From NCBI GenBank assembly GCA_019321725.1, contig JAGSPU010001667.1, forward strand, positions 186,001 through 250,000: 64,000 nt of DNA, in the 5' to 3' direction. Each line of letters begins with the position of its first letter. Position 1 is the stretch's first letter. Positions 12,971 to 26,244 of the stretch are shown here, piece by piece. Both the position numbers and the translations under genes were made by a program. The notes beneath the pieces were generated by a model, which worked only from the letters and a program-made list of their open reading frames with translations, was not told the DNA's origin and did not search any database. This DNA comes from Paulownia fortunei (lineage: Eukaryota; Streptophyta; Magnoliopsida; Lamiales; Paulowniaceae).

Positions 12971-15900
12971 ATGGAGGAAAAATACAGAACGACCACTCTA
13001 ATGGTGGCGTTGCTTGTGCTTTTACTGAGTTCTGCTATTCCGAGCTCACTCGCTTATCGACCCGGAGACATCGTTCCCATGAGCCGCATGGGGCAATATC
13101 ATTCTGTAATCCTCTCCCTCTTATATATGAATTGATGCACGAAATTAATGCTGTTAATTATGATTTGATCTTTTATTTGTATAAATTGGAAAACTTGCAG
13201 ACGAGAACGGTTTGGCATGATATGATCGGCAGGCATTGCCCAATCTTCGCTGTTAATCGTGAGGTCATTTTATTTAGGGTTAGCTTTGCTTTCAAGAATT
13301 CTTTGTTTGAATATTAATTGCTGGTTCATTTTGGTTACTAGACGTTGATTCCGATACCTAAACCCACTGGATATACTGGAGCTGATCCCTACAAAATGTA
13401 TGGCTCTAGTTCACTCTCGTACTATTATTCGGTTTTAGAATGGTAATAATAGATATCATCAACTAATTTGATGTGTCTGAAGAAAACTGGTGTTTGAGGA
13501 GATGTTTTGGAAATGGAGTTTTTGCTTTTTTATTGTGCTCTGTTGACTGTGCACATTCACCTTATGGATATACTGTTGAGATTTTATTTGGAGCTATCAT
13601 TGGAATTTGTAATAATTACTTGTATGCTTCCAGTAACATGTGCTGAATTACTAACTTGTAGCTGATAATTGAGTTTTAATGATTTTTTACTCCGTCAATT
13701 TGTTGTTAATTTGTGGAACAGAAATCAGCTTCTTGTAGAAGGCATGTTGGTATGATAGGTTGTGATCTAGAATTAATTTGGATTTTGGGGCGGAAGCCTT
13801 TCACCTATGAGGTAGATTGTAGTTTTTATATGGCATGATGTGAAGATCTTTTATAACTTAATTTAGTGTTAATATGAGACTTGGGTGAATGGCTGCTTCC
13901 ATCACTCCTAAAGAGAGTGATGGTAGTGCCGTTTTGGCTAATGGTCATAATATCAAGCCATCTGTTTTACACCTACTGTTGTCTGGAATGGTGAATGAAA
14001 CTTGTGTTAGGGGCAAACAGCTAGCCAGTGCAATAATGATGTTTTCTTACCTTGGACTAAGTATTCCTTGGTAGATAGTCAATTGTCCATCCAAGAGCAT
14101 TGGACATTAGCGTTCCAATTACCTGCCTGTGGATGAGGCCCTTATTTGTATATTATATTTTCTATTAAATGTTATTTGTTGTTGATTATTTCAATTTCTA
14201 GTTAGTGGAACTCATCCCAGGACAATCATTTGTCCTCTTTTTGTTTATAATTATTTGAATGTCATGATATTTATGCCGAGAATGATTGAGGTGCAGATCG
14301 TTTCAAGTTGGACAAGAAAAATTTTATGTTCCTTGGCTTTTTGTGATCAACCGGAAGAGTTCTGAGGTCCCAATGATTGAGATGCATCTGGTAAGGCCTA
14401 GGTTTGATAGAAATGTTGTCCATATGGTATGAAATTTGGAACTGATACCCTTTATATGATTTTTGGGCGCACGATAAAATTGCAAATGCTTTATTTTGAG
14501 TATGAATTGATTTTATATGACATTTAATTTCATGACTCCACTTGTCGTCTGGAGCCTAAGATTTTTAGACATATTATGTTTAATTGTAGCTCAGAGAATG
14601 CTGAACTGGTATATGTTAATACTTATTTATGAGTTTATTAAGGTTGGTTTTCTATGCTAATGAAGTTTCATGTTTCTTTTCCAGAGGTACTCGGGGGCCG
14701 ATTTGCTTGGTGTCACTGCAAAAGTTATAGATATGCCTAACAGCTGTATGTTATTCTTTCTAACATAGATTTCTTCATCCCTCAACTATAAATCTTGAGG
14801 TTTCCCACTTGGAGATTGAATTTTTTAATCTTGTAAATGTAAATATGCATTCGCTTCTATGATTCCATCTACTATACAGAGACACCTCATCTGTTCAGAA
14901 ATTTTATATTTTGGCCGCATCTCTTTGATGATGCTATATTTTGTCTTTTTGTTTCTAATCTTAATTTCTAAGATTGCTTCAGATGCTCACCTAAAATATA
15001 TCATTGGGACCAAAATGTTTGACAATAATGGCTTCTGAATATGTGAAAGTTCTCTTTGCTATTAGTACTATTTTAAATAGAAGAAGGTAGTTCACTTGTA
15101 ATTATATGCAGGTAAATATGCTGGATTTAGAGGATAATTTGTTTATCTTTCACAATTCTTTGTAGATTCTATATGCCCAGCATTTCTTTATGATAAATTC
15201 TATTTCCACAAATAAACACTATTTTGATAATCAGTAAACCTATATGAACCAAGGAATATGCAACGCATTCCAATATTATCATATAGTTAATTGTTATTGA
15301 AGTTCTCAATGTAGATGGAGAGGTAGAGGTATCTGCTACGTGTTTGACTGTATGGGCACAGTCACGGATATTGGACAGTATCCAAAAGTGTTGATGCGAT
15401 ACACTAGTGCCACACCAAAACCTGGCCTTTTTCAAAGTGTCTGCTGTTCTTAGGATTTAGGTTATGCTTTTCGAGTTTTGCATCTCTGTTGTCCATTCCA
15501 TGTTCTGTTGTCACATCGTCGGAGCTGTATTTCTTCTCCGTTTTCTTCTATTCCTTTTAGTCACAGTAACCATGCCACAAAAAAACTTGTGATTTTATCT
15601 TATCATCGTATGTTTATTAAAATGATGTTGGGGCTTGGGAGAATAATCTGTTTAACTTATTATCAATAATCTATGGGTTTGCACTTGCATCTTTCATCTA
15701 TGTTTCTGTCAATCAAATTGTTTAATAGCCGCAGGCTGAAGTTTCTTATCTATTCTTACATTGAACAGATGTAGAACTTCATCCAGACATCCATAAACAA
15801 TTTTGGGATCAGCAACAATGGCCAAAACATGTTCTTGTGAGATACACGTGGTAAGTTTCTGTTCCTATCCTTTGGCTTTTAATGGATGAGTTTGTTTGGT

Positions 15901-16926
15901 CAATCTGGTGTAACATTAGAATCTAGCATGCACTGGATAATGTCTGCAAATGCATTTATTGTACTTCTGGAATTAGGTTTTGCGGAGGTAGTATAGTAGA
16001 TATTCTATGACATGAATATAAATTTAATGATAGATAAAACTCTATTATGCTCATTCCTGATCCCACCATTTCACATCTGTGAAGTCAAATTTGTAGGTTG
16101 CATCTCTTTGAATTTGTTTTGCATGCATGATTGGTATGCAATGATAACGAGTCATAATTAACTACTCAAATAACATGCAAAGCAGCCCTTTGGAATAGAG
16201 CAAATAATGGTTTATCAATAAGTTACCAGAAGTTTATTGATTTTAGTTTGGAGAAGTGAACTTCAATCTTGCTTGTATCCAGTATTGATGTTCAGTAAAT
16301 TTTTTTATGATTCATTTCTTGTTGCTATGATGGTAGAACATTTGCTGCATACGTTTTCTGACTAACAGGGAAGAGCAGTCGGAGATAGATGTGGCTTCTG
16401 GATTTTATGTTCTCTTTGGATCAGGTAAATTACATTCCCTTTGCATAGTAAATTACATTCCCTTTGCATAGTATGGTTTTGAGATGTTATCTGTATTTCA
16501 TTGCAGTTTGACTTGTTAATTGCTTTAATGTGTATAGCCTTCAATTAGTTATGGTCTCTAAGCATTTACAGTTGCATTTCTTGGTGTCTTTGGATTTCAT
16601 AAATGTTGGAGTTAATTTGTGTCGTATTTCTAAAATATTTCCAATTTTTTTACAACCAGGGCTGATGCTTTCTTTCATTCTTGCAATCTATGTTTTACAA
16701 TCAGCTCGAGATAAATTGGCAAGGTATTCTTTCCCTCTAACATTACTCATGCTTCAATCTTCTAGCTAGTTATTATTAGATTATTAAGGCCTCATTCTTT
16801 GAACTTGTGATCTGTATTAGCCGCACATGGTCAAAGTTGATTCTTGTTGTTGCTACTTTTAGGTTTGTGAAGGAGACAGTAGCTGACAGCAGCATGCCTG
16901 CTGGAGGTGTTGCTAAAGTTGAATAA
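12971..16926 (+). CDS. Small secretory-pathway protein with one C-terminal membrane segment, nine exons
   Basis: Exons: 12971-13105, 13201-13263, 13342-13397, 14297-14390, 14685-14745, 15769-15850, 16369-16424, 16660-16723, 16863-16926. All introns are GT-AG and the phases join without error, giving 224 residues. A hydrophobic N-terminus (residues about 10-28, LMVALLVLLLSSAI) looks like a signal peptide with a likely cut after SLA. A soluble part of about 140 residues follows, with a VWHD..GRHCP stretch, KFYVPWLFVINRK and YVELHPDIHKQFWDQQQWP; then a membrane helix near 171-197 (FYVLFGSGLMLSFILAIYVL) and a short charged tail. Type I topology with a lumenal or outside domain is inferred. It resembles a conserved single-copy plant family of unknown function (Arabidopsis proteins sometimes labelled Expp1); that match is from memory and less sure. 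The start at 12971 is the first ATG giving a clean signal peptide; the frame is open only a little further upstream. Confidence 0.85.
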
Positions 16927-19900
16927 TCTTTTCTTACATATAAGCATCCCTCTGCAATTGTCAAAGTTTTGATGACACAGTCATTTCTCTATGCAAATTG
17001 CAAGTTAGCGTGCAAAAGAATTGGGTTTGGTGGGGAGAGGGATTGTTGGGGAAAGTTGGGACTGGATGATTTGGAACTGGCAGAAGTATGTTTTTATATA
17101 GCAGCAAAGGGCCGCAGCTGGAGGCAATATGGACTAATTTCACATTTTCTTTCCTCAGATGTTGTAGATAAAGTGAGTGAATCAGGTTTTAAAGTACCTC
17201 AGTTCCTTGTTCTTAGACCTATTTTTGGGTTATTGTTGTTTTACATATTTTTTTCCGCTCTTCCTACTGAATACTTCATTCCCAGTACTAATTTAGAGTT
17301 ACTTCCAATAGATGTTGCATGCATTGATTAAAAGCCCTTGATTAAACAGCCCATAAAATACCTGCACGAGAGTTTATTACAAGCAGTTCTACTGTGACTG
17401 ATTACAAGTTCCTTTTTCTAGAAACCAACTGCTGAATTCCCTTTCCCCACAATTTGTTATCTCGATTATGAGTTTGTTCATCGTGTAAAGCTGGTGGAGT
17501 CTACAGCAACTGGCAGGTGAGCAAGTGAAAAAGCATGCTTTTGTAGGGATTGAGAGGTCTTTCTAATGTGATTGTTTGATAGAGGGATTTACAGAAACTG
17601 AATGGAAATGATGCACGCTAGAAAACTGTGCCAGTTTTTACTTCAGCTGTAGAACGTGGTCTAGAACATGATGTAAATGCAGGCATATAATATGGCTTGA
17701 TATGAAAGGTAAAAATTCCAAAGTAGAAGGAATATATACCTTACGGACTGTACGAGCTACCCGGGAATTATTGCAAGGTTCATTGGATCATTGCCAATCC
17801 AATACTAGTTGGACTTTTAGTTTATGCATTTATGTTGGGCAAATGCCCTAAATTGGATGCATCAACTAGCTCATTAAAGAGACCACAAAAGAAGTACAAA
17901 AATCACAACAAAAAAAACTGAAAATGAGAAGTGCAGCATAAAGCATTTCTGTTGACGGTTAGCACTTTTTTGGCTGTGATATTAGGATTTTATATCTTAC
18001 AGGAAAAAAATTACGGTGCATGGATGCTCTTAAAATTGGTCCCATACAGTAGATGCGGATTGGATACAGGAGGATATATATTGTATACGGCCGTAGAGTA
18101 TCTATACAATATGGGAATATCCGATTTGAACACGGTACAATACTTTATGATATTTTACAAAATTTAGACTCAAATTAAAAATGAAAATAAATATGTGAAC
18201 AATGTATTAAATATTTTTGGATTATTTCTTTTAATTGTCTATCATTCATAATATCTTTATTCTTTCATTTCCAATTAAAATATTTACTATGCTATGAAGG
18301 AAATGATATTTCATCTCCAAAGTAGCTAAGACCTAATTAGTTAAGAGAAACATAAATAGAGATCAACCTTTTAACCCGTAAATACTAGTAAATGGCTCCA
18401 AACAAGAACACCTTAAATCAAGTGTTAGACAGTTTCATCTTGTGACCACAGATAATGGAGTAATACATATATGTATATATATATACAGCACTTTTTCTCA
18501 TTTAGAAAATTCCCTTCTCTTTCTATCTATTCCGCAACCCCGTACTCTTTCGTGCTCTTCCTTTATCTTTTGTTTGTTCTTTTTGAATTAGACAATGTCA
18601 AGTTGAGAAATGTCTTTTTTCAACTAATGTAGTAAAAGTACCAAACAATTGCGCTTCAAAAGATAGCATTACACAATTTGTTTAATTGCATCATCAAAAG
18701 GGATTAATTAGTGATGACCCACTATGATCATTTAGTGGGATTTAGGACTGATAATTAAGAAGAATATCTTGCTGAATGTGTGATGGTAATTGGGGCACTC
18801 TAAGTTAGGTCCACACTAAAGAAAGTACTACTTAATACAATGAATATAAAACATGAAGTATATTAATTTACTGAATTATTATTTAACAAGTTACTTAATA
18901 ACATTTTTTTTTTTTTAACTTAATTAAAACTTCGTCATATGTCCGAGTTCAAGGACTCTTGTAGGGCAGAAGGGTATTAGTAGGGCAAGAAGGAGACAGC
19001 AATCGGTTAAGTAGGCATTAATTGTCTATGATAATCCAAACTTTTAAAGACAGATAAGCGTTTGATCAGATGATGATTCCTCTCAACTTCAACAAGACCC
19101 CAGAAATGGAATCTCAGCTAGTGTTCAATCTTTAATTTTGAAGAAGAAAAGATTAAGTATTCTAATTAAGAATAAAGTTGATATTGAGATTTTTTGTTTA
19201 ACCCTTCAAATTGCATTTTTTTTATTATAATTAATCAGATAGTATAAGTTAAACCTGCAGATTAAATTATATCAAAACTTTCCAATAAACAGCAGAAGCT
19301 ACCATTTGCCCATAAAAAAGTCATCTCCAAACATGCTGTTACAGAAATTGATCGTTTAAGCAACAGTAAAGGGATAATGGTACGAACAGTGAACCCTGGC
19401 CTGCATGTGGTGAATGCCTAATTGGTTTACTTGGGTATCTTTGCACGACGCAAATTGAGAATAAGAGTTGGATTAGTGAGTTTAATTACGGGTTTTTAGA
19501 GAATATTAATCATCATTGATCGACTCTTGGAGCACTCCATCAAGCATTAATTTTTAGCCCTTCAAATGTACTTAAAGATGTTGGTCTAAAGTCATTAGAA
19601 CATATTTTATGGGATAATATATTTTTCACCTCTAAAAGTTTTATAGTGAGTGACTGAGTGAGTGTGACTCCTGTGATTGATCAGAGGATAATATTATACC
19701 TTTTGGCAGTTCTTTCATCAAATTTCTCTTGATTTTCTCTTGCACGGTAAAGAAGGTTCGATTAAGGAATTAAATATAGTGAACCTCAATCTGGAGAGCA
19801 AAAATTTTGTACATTGTCAAGATAGCCCTTGTTTTTTCTCTGAAAATTTCTTTATTATGGATTTATATATGCTAATGTTGTATGACTTCTATACGTACAC

Positions 19901-22446
19901 ATTCAATTCTTATAGTTTTGGATGAATTTTTCCAGAACTATATTAATAGATACTTATTGATCAGTATCTTGTGAACTTTTCTGGTATATTGACTTTCTAT
20001 CTAGGTTGTAATAAGCAAAAAACTGTCACTTCAAGGGGTGATCACAGTTATAAAAAACAATCAGGTAATGCAATTTATGAGTATTAGTGCAACACTGAAT
20101 CATGTTCTAAAGCAAACTTTTAAACTTTTCGTACTGGAATGCAAAAGTGAAGCATAAGATATTGTTTAGCCTGTAATAAGTAGAAAAAAGATGTAGGAAT
20201 TTTCCCAAATTCAACCACAGAATGCTTTGTTCGAAAATGGCCCAGCTAAGCTTTATACCACGCATGAATTCTGAACTCATGAACCAACTCAAAAGCCACC
20301 TTGAAAAGTGCTTGTGGCTTTAATTAAGCCGCCTAATATTAAAGCCCCAAAAACCTAAGGAAAAGGAAAAGAAGGGAAAGAAAACAGGTTTTTTTTTTTT
20401 TTTTTCCTTTTCTTTGTAATGAAGATTCCTCAGGCTCAAGCAGTGTTAGGTCATTTTGACATGGCAATCTGGCTTGTGATTGGCCACGAACTGAAACTTT
20501 TTGCACTTTTTAAGTGCTTGCTTTTGGCTTTTCTTGATATACTATTTGTTCACAAATAATGACTTTCCCCCCGATTTTCTGCCAACTACCAGGGTTATTG
20601 TAGTTTGACATCCATTAGGACAAAGGATCAATAATTTGCTGGATTAGGTACTGAAATTGCTTATTGTATATCAATTTTAACTTGGCGGGAGTTAACTTTA
20701 TATATATGCCTACACACGCGTGCGCGCTCACAGTATATATAGATATGTATACATACTTATGGCTATTTTAATTTCCAAAGAGGCCAAAATTCGCTCAGGT
20801 GCTCGAGGATGGGTTCCGCGAAAGCCCCACCATGGATTTTGTTCTTTATTTGAGGGCAGTTACGACACTTAATATTCAAAAAAAATTATTTTTATTTGTC
20901 TATATTTATCTTTTCAATTTTTTATAACTTTTAAACATTCGAAATCTCTTATTTGGAGACTACTCCAATAAACATGACGTATATTACAAATCCACCATAT
21001 TATAAATTTTAGATAAAGCTCATATCCAACCCCATTAAATTAGGTACCATTGGACCCTAAATCACATACATATATATACGCCCTTGTTTCATGTCCTCCA
21101 ATCAACGTTGTGCAATAAGGAACTTGTGTGATATTAGATATTACTAGATATAGGTTTTTTTCTACTTCTGTTCACTGGATGAAAAGTCAAATGTGAATTA
21201 TGATCCAACTTACCTAGTAAGGTAAAAGTTGGAGAACCAAAAGCAGTCCTTGATATTCAATAAGTTACATAACAGAAAGCTACTTTATTATTTTAATCAA
21301 TGTAACCAAATATATAAGAACGATTATACACCAATTATTCGTCTCTATTTCATTTCTTTTAAATTTCTCTTTTCCATGCTCAGCCTCAATGATGGCACCA
21401 GTTGCTGTTCTTATTCTCTTTTGTTTTCCCTTTTGTGTACAATTATTCGTGATACTTGAAGAAATGTTACCAAAGGACAGGGACCATGATCCCGAAACCC
21501 TTTTAATAAAGGGGATTGTGCCAATTAGTACCTCCATTTTGAGTTTTAATCCATTAATGACTAACTTTCAGGCATGCTTTAAGTTTAAAAAAAAAAAAAA
21601 AAAAAGGAAAGAAGGAACCATGAACAAGCAACTGGTATATAAAAAAATGTTCCTCAATTATTGCTAATACCATGGACTGATTTTCTTTATATTCTTGGAA
21701 GAGATGTGAATCAAGGAAAAGATCAAGAAAATAGTCTCTGTAGGGGTCACATGATGTACGGATATACGGGTTTAGATATATTGTGTTTTTGCAAACTAGT
21801 ACCAGCATTATTTGAGTTTTAGTCTATAGATGACTAACTTTGGGGACAAGCTTTATGCAAAAAGGAGCTTGACAATATGCAAATTTGTGAACTATAAATG
21901 TTCCAACTTTATAGAAATTGTTGCCAAGCTGATTTTCTTAAGTTGTTTTGAAGAACCCAACCTGTCAATAAAAATAAAATATTTTGATACTGATAATATG
22001 AGTTCTGTTGCCCTAACTATAAGGAGTTGGTCTAGTGATGGTGGAGAATAGAAACTGATTTGTGGTTATGATCAATGCAGTCTTAGATTCGAATTGTAAC
22101 CATGTTAAAGAATTTTCTTGCAAATTCTTTGGTTCCGATAAAAACCAAGAGTTTATGTTCTTATTAATATTTAATTCTTGCAAGTAGAGAATAAATATTT
22201 TTTCCTCTCGGAAGGACTCTCCACGTCACGCTAAATATTCACTTGATGAACTGATTATAATTATAATTAGAAATCCATGCTACTCACATGCTGTTGAATT
22301 GAAGTATAGTTTAACTTGAATACATGAAGCTTATCAAAACGGCCAAGTAATGAATGCACTAAAGATAAATACTACAGGTTAATCATTGTCTTTAGTTTCA
22401 ATCCAACTATTTGTTCAGACTCCACTAAATAACAAACAAGATTTAA

Positions 22447-22470
22447 GCATATATATATATATATATATGA
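22447..22470. repeat. (AT)n microsatellite
   Basis: Pure AT dinucleotide run next to a short GAGA stretch in intergenic DNA. Confidence 0.85.
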
Positions 22471-25400
22471 GAGAGATCGTCCTTTGCAAAGCAAATAGCA
22501 GTGTCCATTGCCATTGTTATTTATATATTGTTTAACATGTATGAGAATTTTTTGCTGTCATTTTATACATTGCTAAAGTATTAACAGCAGAAACGATGAA
22601 GTTCGACCAGTTCTCGAGGTTGGTGGATAATATTCCCTTGTTCATGCTGGTAAAACCAAACACCAGAAATTTTATGTACACCAACATCAAGTGCACTTTA
22701 AATCATTTCTTTTGTAATATCTTACGCTATATATTAAATATACTATACATAAAGTGTGGTTGTAATATAAAGAAGAAAATAATTGGAATATGTAGAAAAA
22801 CTGAAAAATTCTCTCTACATATTCTATACACGTGTCAAACTATATAAGAGAAAATATTACATTTTACATTACAGAAAATTTGAATTTCGTAAAATGCATG
22901 CACTTTGTCCCTGGGTGGACCTACTTGTGATATGTACTATAATTCTGTCAACATTAACCAATTCATTGTCAATGGGTACAATAATACCCTGTTTCTTAAG
23001 TAAACGAACTCAAGATGCCACATCAAACCATATAATAAACATATATGACATCAAAATTTAAAAGTTTATTAGTGATTCCCAAAAGCTGTTTAGAAAGAAA
23101 GAAAATAAAGAGATGTCACGAACACACACACAAGAAAAAAATGGAAACTCTTCTAAACTTGATTATGATTCAACGTTATTTAATTAAGCATATTGTACAA
23201 CTAGAAAGAGTTTTCCTTGTTTGATACCAATAATTTTCACAAGGGGCCATATAATGGATCACTGATCGCTCACATCGATCGCAGAAGGAGGGTAAGCAAT
23301 TTTATAAAGAGGTTGGAGCAATTATGGGCCCGTGGGCATGGTGGAAGTTCGTGTTACGACGGGATATATTGTATTTTACCATTGTCAAAAGCAAACAAAT
23401 AATAAAAAAAAAGGTTAATAAGTTTAAAATTGATTACCCCTTGTAAAAATCAAGAAGATAAAATGACACATATAAAAATAGAATGAGAAAAATCGGCAAT
23501 ACCCCTTCATCAAGAAAGTTAGAGGCTTCTTTTTCCCAATGCTATAAGGAGGTACTTTTCTACTAAATTACATGAATTGTATTTTTTGGCTCTTTTCTAT
23601 TTGATAAGTAAGGGTATGTATGACCGATTTTTTTACAACATTTCAACTCGATTTGATAGAAAGACTAATCTATTGATAAATAAGGGTGGACAAAAGAGTA
23701 ATAGGCAAGTACATAGTTATCTTTACAAATCGAGTTGGAGCTAAGATTGACGGGTTAGAAAATTTAAATTATATATTTTATAACTCAGTTTACTTGTAGT
23801 TGCAATTAAAAGATATAATGATAAATAGACCAGTAAAGGAACTTACTTATAGGGTTTGAAAAACTTTTGATTGTTAATTAAAAAATATCTTTTTATAAAA
23901 GAAATCTATTACATTAATGCATTATATGTATGTATTAAATTAAATGTATATAGCAGTCAGAGGTAAGACGGATTTTAATTATTGAACTCACCATTCCATC
24001 AGCCTGTGGCCAATAACAATGTTTTTGCATAAAAAAAGTTAGAAATTGTTTTACTTTCATTAATATTATGGTTGGTCCTTAAATCTTAGAAAGAAAGAGG
24101 AAAATTAATAAAAAAAGAAAATATAAAGCAATATCATTTCTTGAAAACATTTTACTTTGTCCTTTTCTAATTAAAATTCAAGTAACAAGCACAACATGAA
24201 CTTTCTCAACAAGGTACCGAACTATCAAATCATCTGCATCTTCAGTTTTAAAGCTTTGTGCATGTTGAGTTGATCCTACACTAGTTTTTCTACATGAAAA
24301 AAAAAATTACAAAATTATGATCAGTAACAGCTGAATTAAATAAACATGTAGTAGCATTGACCTGAAAGAATGTGAAGGATAAAGGATACAAAACCTCATT
24401 AGAATATATTTTAATTAAAAGAAAAAGCATACCTAACTTTTCATTTCGGTCGAACTTATCCTGATGTTGACTCAAAGTGTGCTACAAAGTTTGTAATTCC
24501 ACGTCATTTTTTCCAGTGACAAATTTTATTTAATTTGGTAATCACCAACCATAGCCTCCCAATTAGGACCAGTAACAACAACTTCATTAGTGTGCAAATT
24601 ATATATGCTAAAATATAATATTTTTCTTGCCCCAGAGAAAAAAAAAAAAAAAACAACTTAAATAAGTCGTACGGACGTGCAGTTTCTTGTAATTTACTTA
24701 AGTGCTTTTCCCAACTTATACTTTTATCTGGGCATAAGAGCACGCTTGAAGAAGAGAAGATTACAAGGGGTCTTAACTACACCTTCTACAGTTTCCTAGC
24801 TACCCTCTAGGTATATAACACAACAATTGTTAATTCTCTCTTTTCAAATGCATCCGTGCTCGATTAGGTGTAACAAAAAGTGAACTTGCTCTAAAGCCTA
24901 TCATGATTAATGAATGAAAAATTTATCTGAAAGCTACAAAAAAAATAAAAAAATAAAAAATAAAAAAATATCTCATTTCATTAATAATTTCAATATGTTC
25001 TGTTGCCAGCTGGGCTGATATTTATTCAAGGGCCAAGCACATGAAATTTTAATGAATTAAAAAATTGTATACCTTAGGTAGCTGCATGTATGGACTTGAT
25101 CTTTTGTTTTGCTTGGATTTCATATTGAATGCTCTAACTCATTTAGAAATCAAACCGCTGAATTAAAAGAGAGATTCACATATGTACATATGAAGTGAAT
25201 ATGAGATTACTATCTGCATAAAACACAAGGTTCGAATTCGAAGTCCTTCACTAGTGATATTGTGATATCTAATCATGCTAAGTTTGAATGATCAAACTCC
25301 AAAACCTTTTGGCTTTACGTGAAGGAATCACAATTTGAAAAGGGAAAAGGGGACCATTTTAGCATCAAGACTTAATTTTCTGACAGCAACATCTAATGTA

Positions 25401-25803
25401 CAAAGATGACAGATGTGTTTGGAGTTCTCTGATCACCTATTGGAGGGAATTATATATTTCTACATATTCTGCTGTGGTTTGGTGTTCTCAAACTAATATT
25501 TTTAGTATCTCTCATTCTTTATTTACTATTTCTCCATTTAGCAATGTAGCAGATCACAAAACGGACGCAAAATTTACTCAATTGATCGTATTAACAGAAA
25601 GAAAAAAAAGATAGATTGCACTTGTAATTAACAGCAGAAAAAAGATAATGTTTAAAGAAATCACATCCAACTGGAAATCAATGGAAAAATGGTGATTGAA
25701 TTAAAGCGAAAGAAAGAGAATTAATGTGGGGGAGGTACTATGATATGCCCCCAGACACCAGCAAAGTGTTCAAGTACTTGCGTATATTAATCAAGGCCTA
25801 AGC

Positions 25804-25840
25804 CTCTCTCTCCCCCCCTTCTCTCTCTCTCTATATATAT
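25804..25840 (+). promoter_or_regulatory. Pyrimidine tract plus TATA-like run upstream of the MATE gene
   Basis: A CT-rich tract (25804-25830) runs directly into TATATATATA (25831-25840). It lies about 400 bases before the MATE start codon, so it could be the core promoter of that gene with a leader of a few hundred bases. Position and composition only; AT runs are common in this window. Confidence 0.35.
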
Positions 25841-26244
25841 ATGCATATGTAGAGAATCGTATGTCACTGTCAATGTCCCAATGCATTCGTCTTCTGGTCT
25901 TCCAATGTCAATGTCGTAGAGGGCAGACTGATTTTTTCCTCAGGATATCAAAGAGGACACAGTTTTGAAGACATTAAGGTTGGCCTAATCAAAACTTTGT
26001 TTATTTGATTGATTGATTCTATTTGATAGCATCTGCAATCTAGGTACTTTATTAGGATAAATACAAACATAAAAACAGTGATGATTTTATAGCACGAGAA
26101 AGTATAAATCTAGTAATTTAGTAGTGGTATTTGTATTATCCTCTGTCATCCAGTTGTTTCATCTCATCCTTATTCAACGGCCCTCCTCTGGTTCTGCTCC
26201 CTTTTGTTCTTAGCTCTCTCCTTTTCCTCTTTGTGCTAACAGTC

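Larger units (their letters stand above)
16927..26244. other. Long AT-rich intergenic region
   Basis: No gene supported. The proximal part (16927 to about 17700) is probably 3' UTR and downstream sequence of the membrane-protein gene, including a 120-codon frame at 16969-17331 that I reject as coding. The rest is AT-rich with A/T runs, an AT tract near 22447-22470, a diverged direct repeat (21525/21795), and scattered short open frames without recognisable motifs. The last 450 bases hold the likely promoter of the MATE gene. Confidence 0.6.

Noticed and set aside
13889..14074. 61-codon frame between exons 3 and 4 of the membrane-protein gene
   Set aside because: Lies wholly in an intron; the flanking exons join in phase without it.
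16969..17331. 120-codon open frame downstream of the membrane-protein gene
   Set aside because: No recognisable domain and composition like 3' UTR; the upstream gene ends only 43 bases earlier.
17931..18167. 78-codon frame with a hydrophobic start
   Set aside because: No family resemblance and no promoter or intron support; looks like chance in AT-rich DNA.
26131..26244. Upstream in-frame extension of the MATE protein
   Set aside because: Hydrophobic and Ser-rich without similarity; the Met at 26245 begins a normal-length N-terminus.
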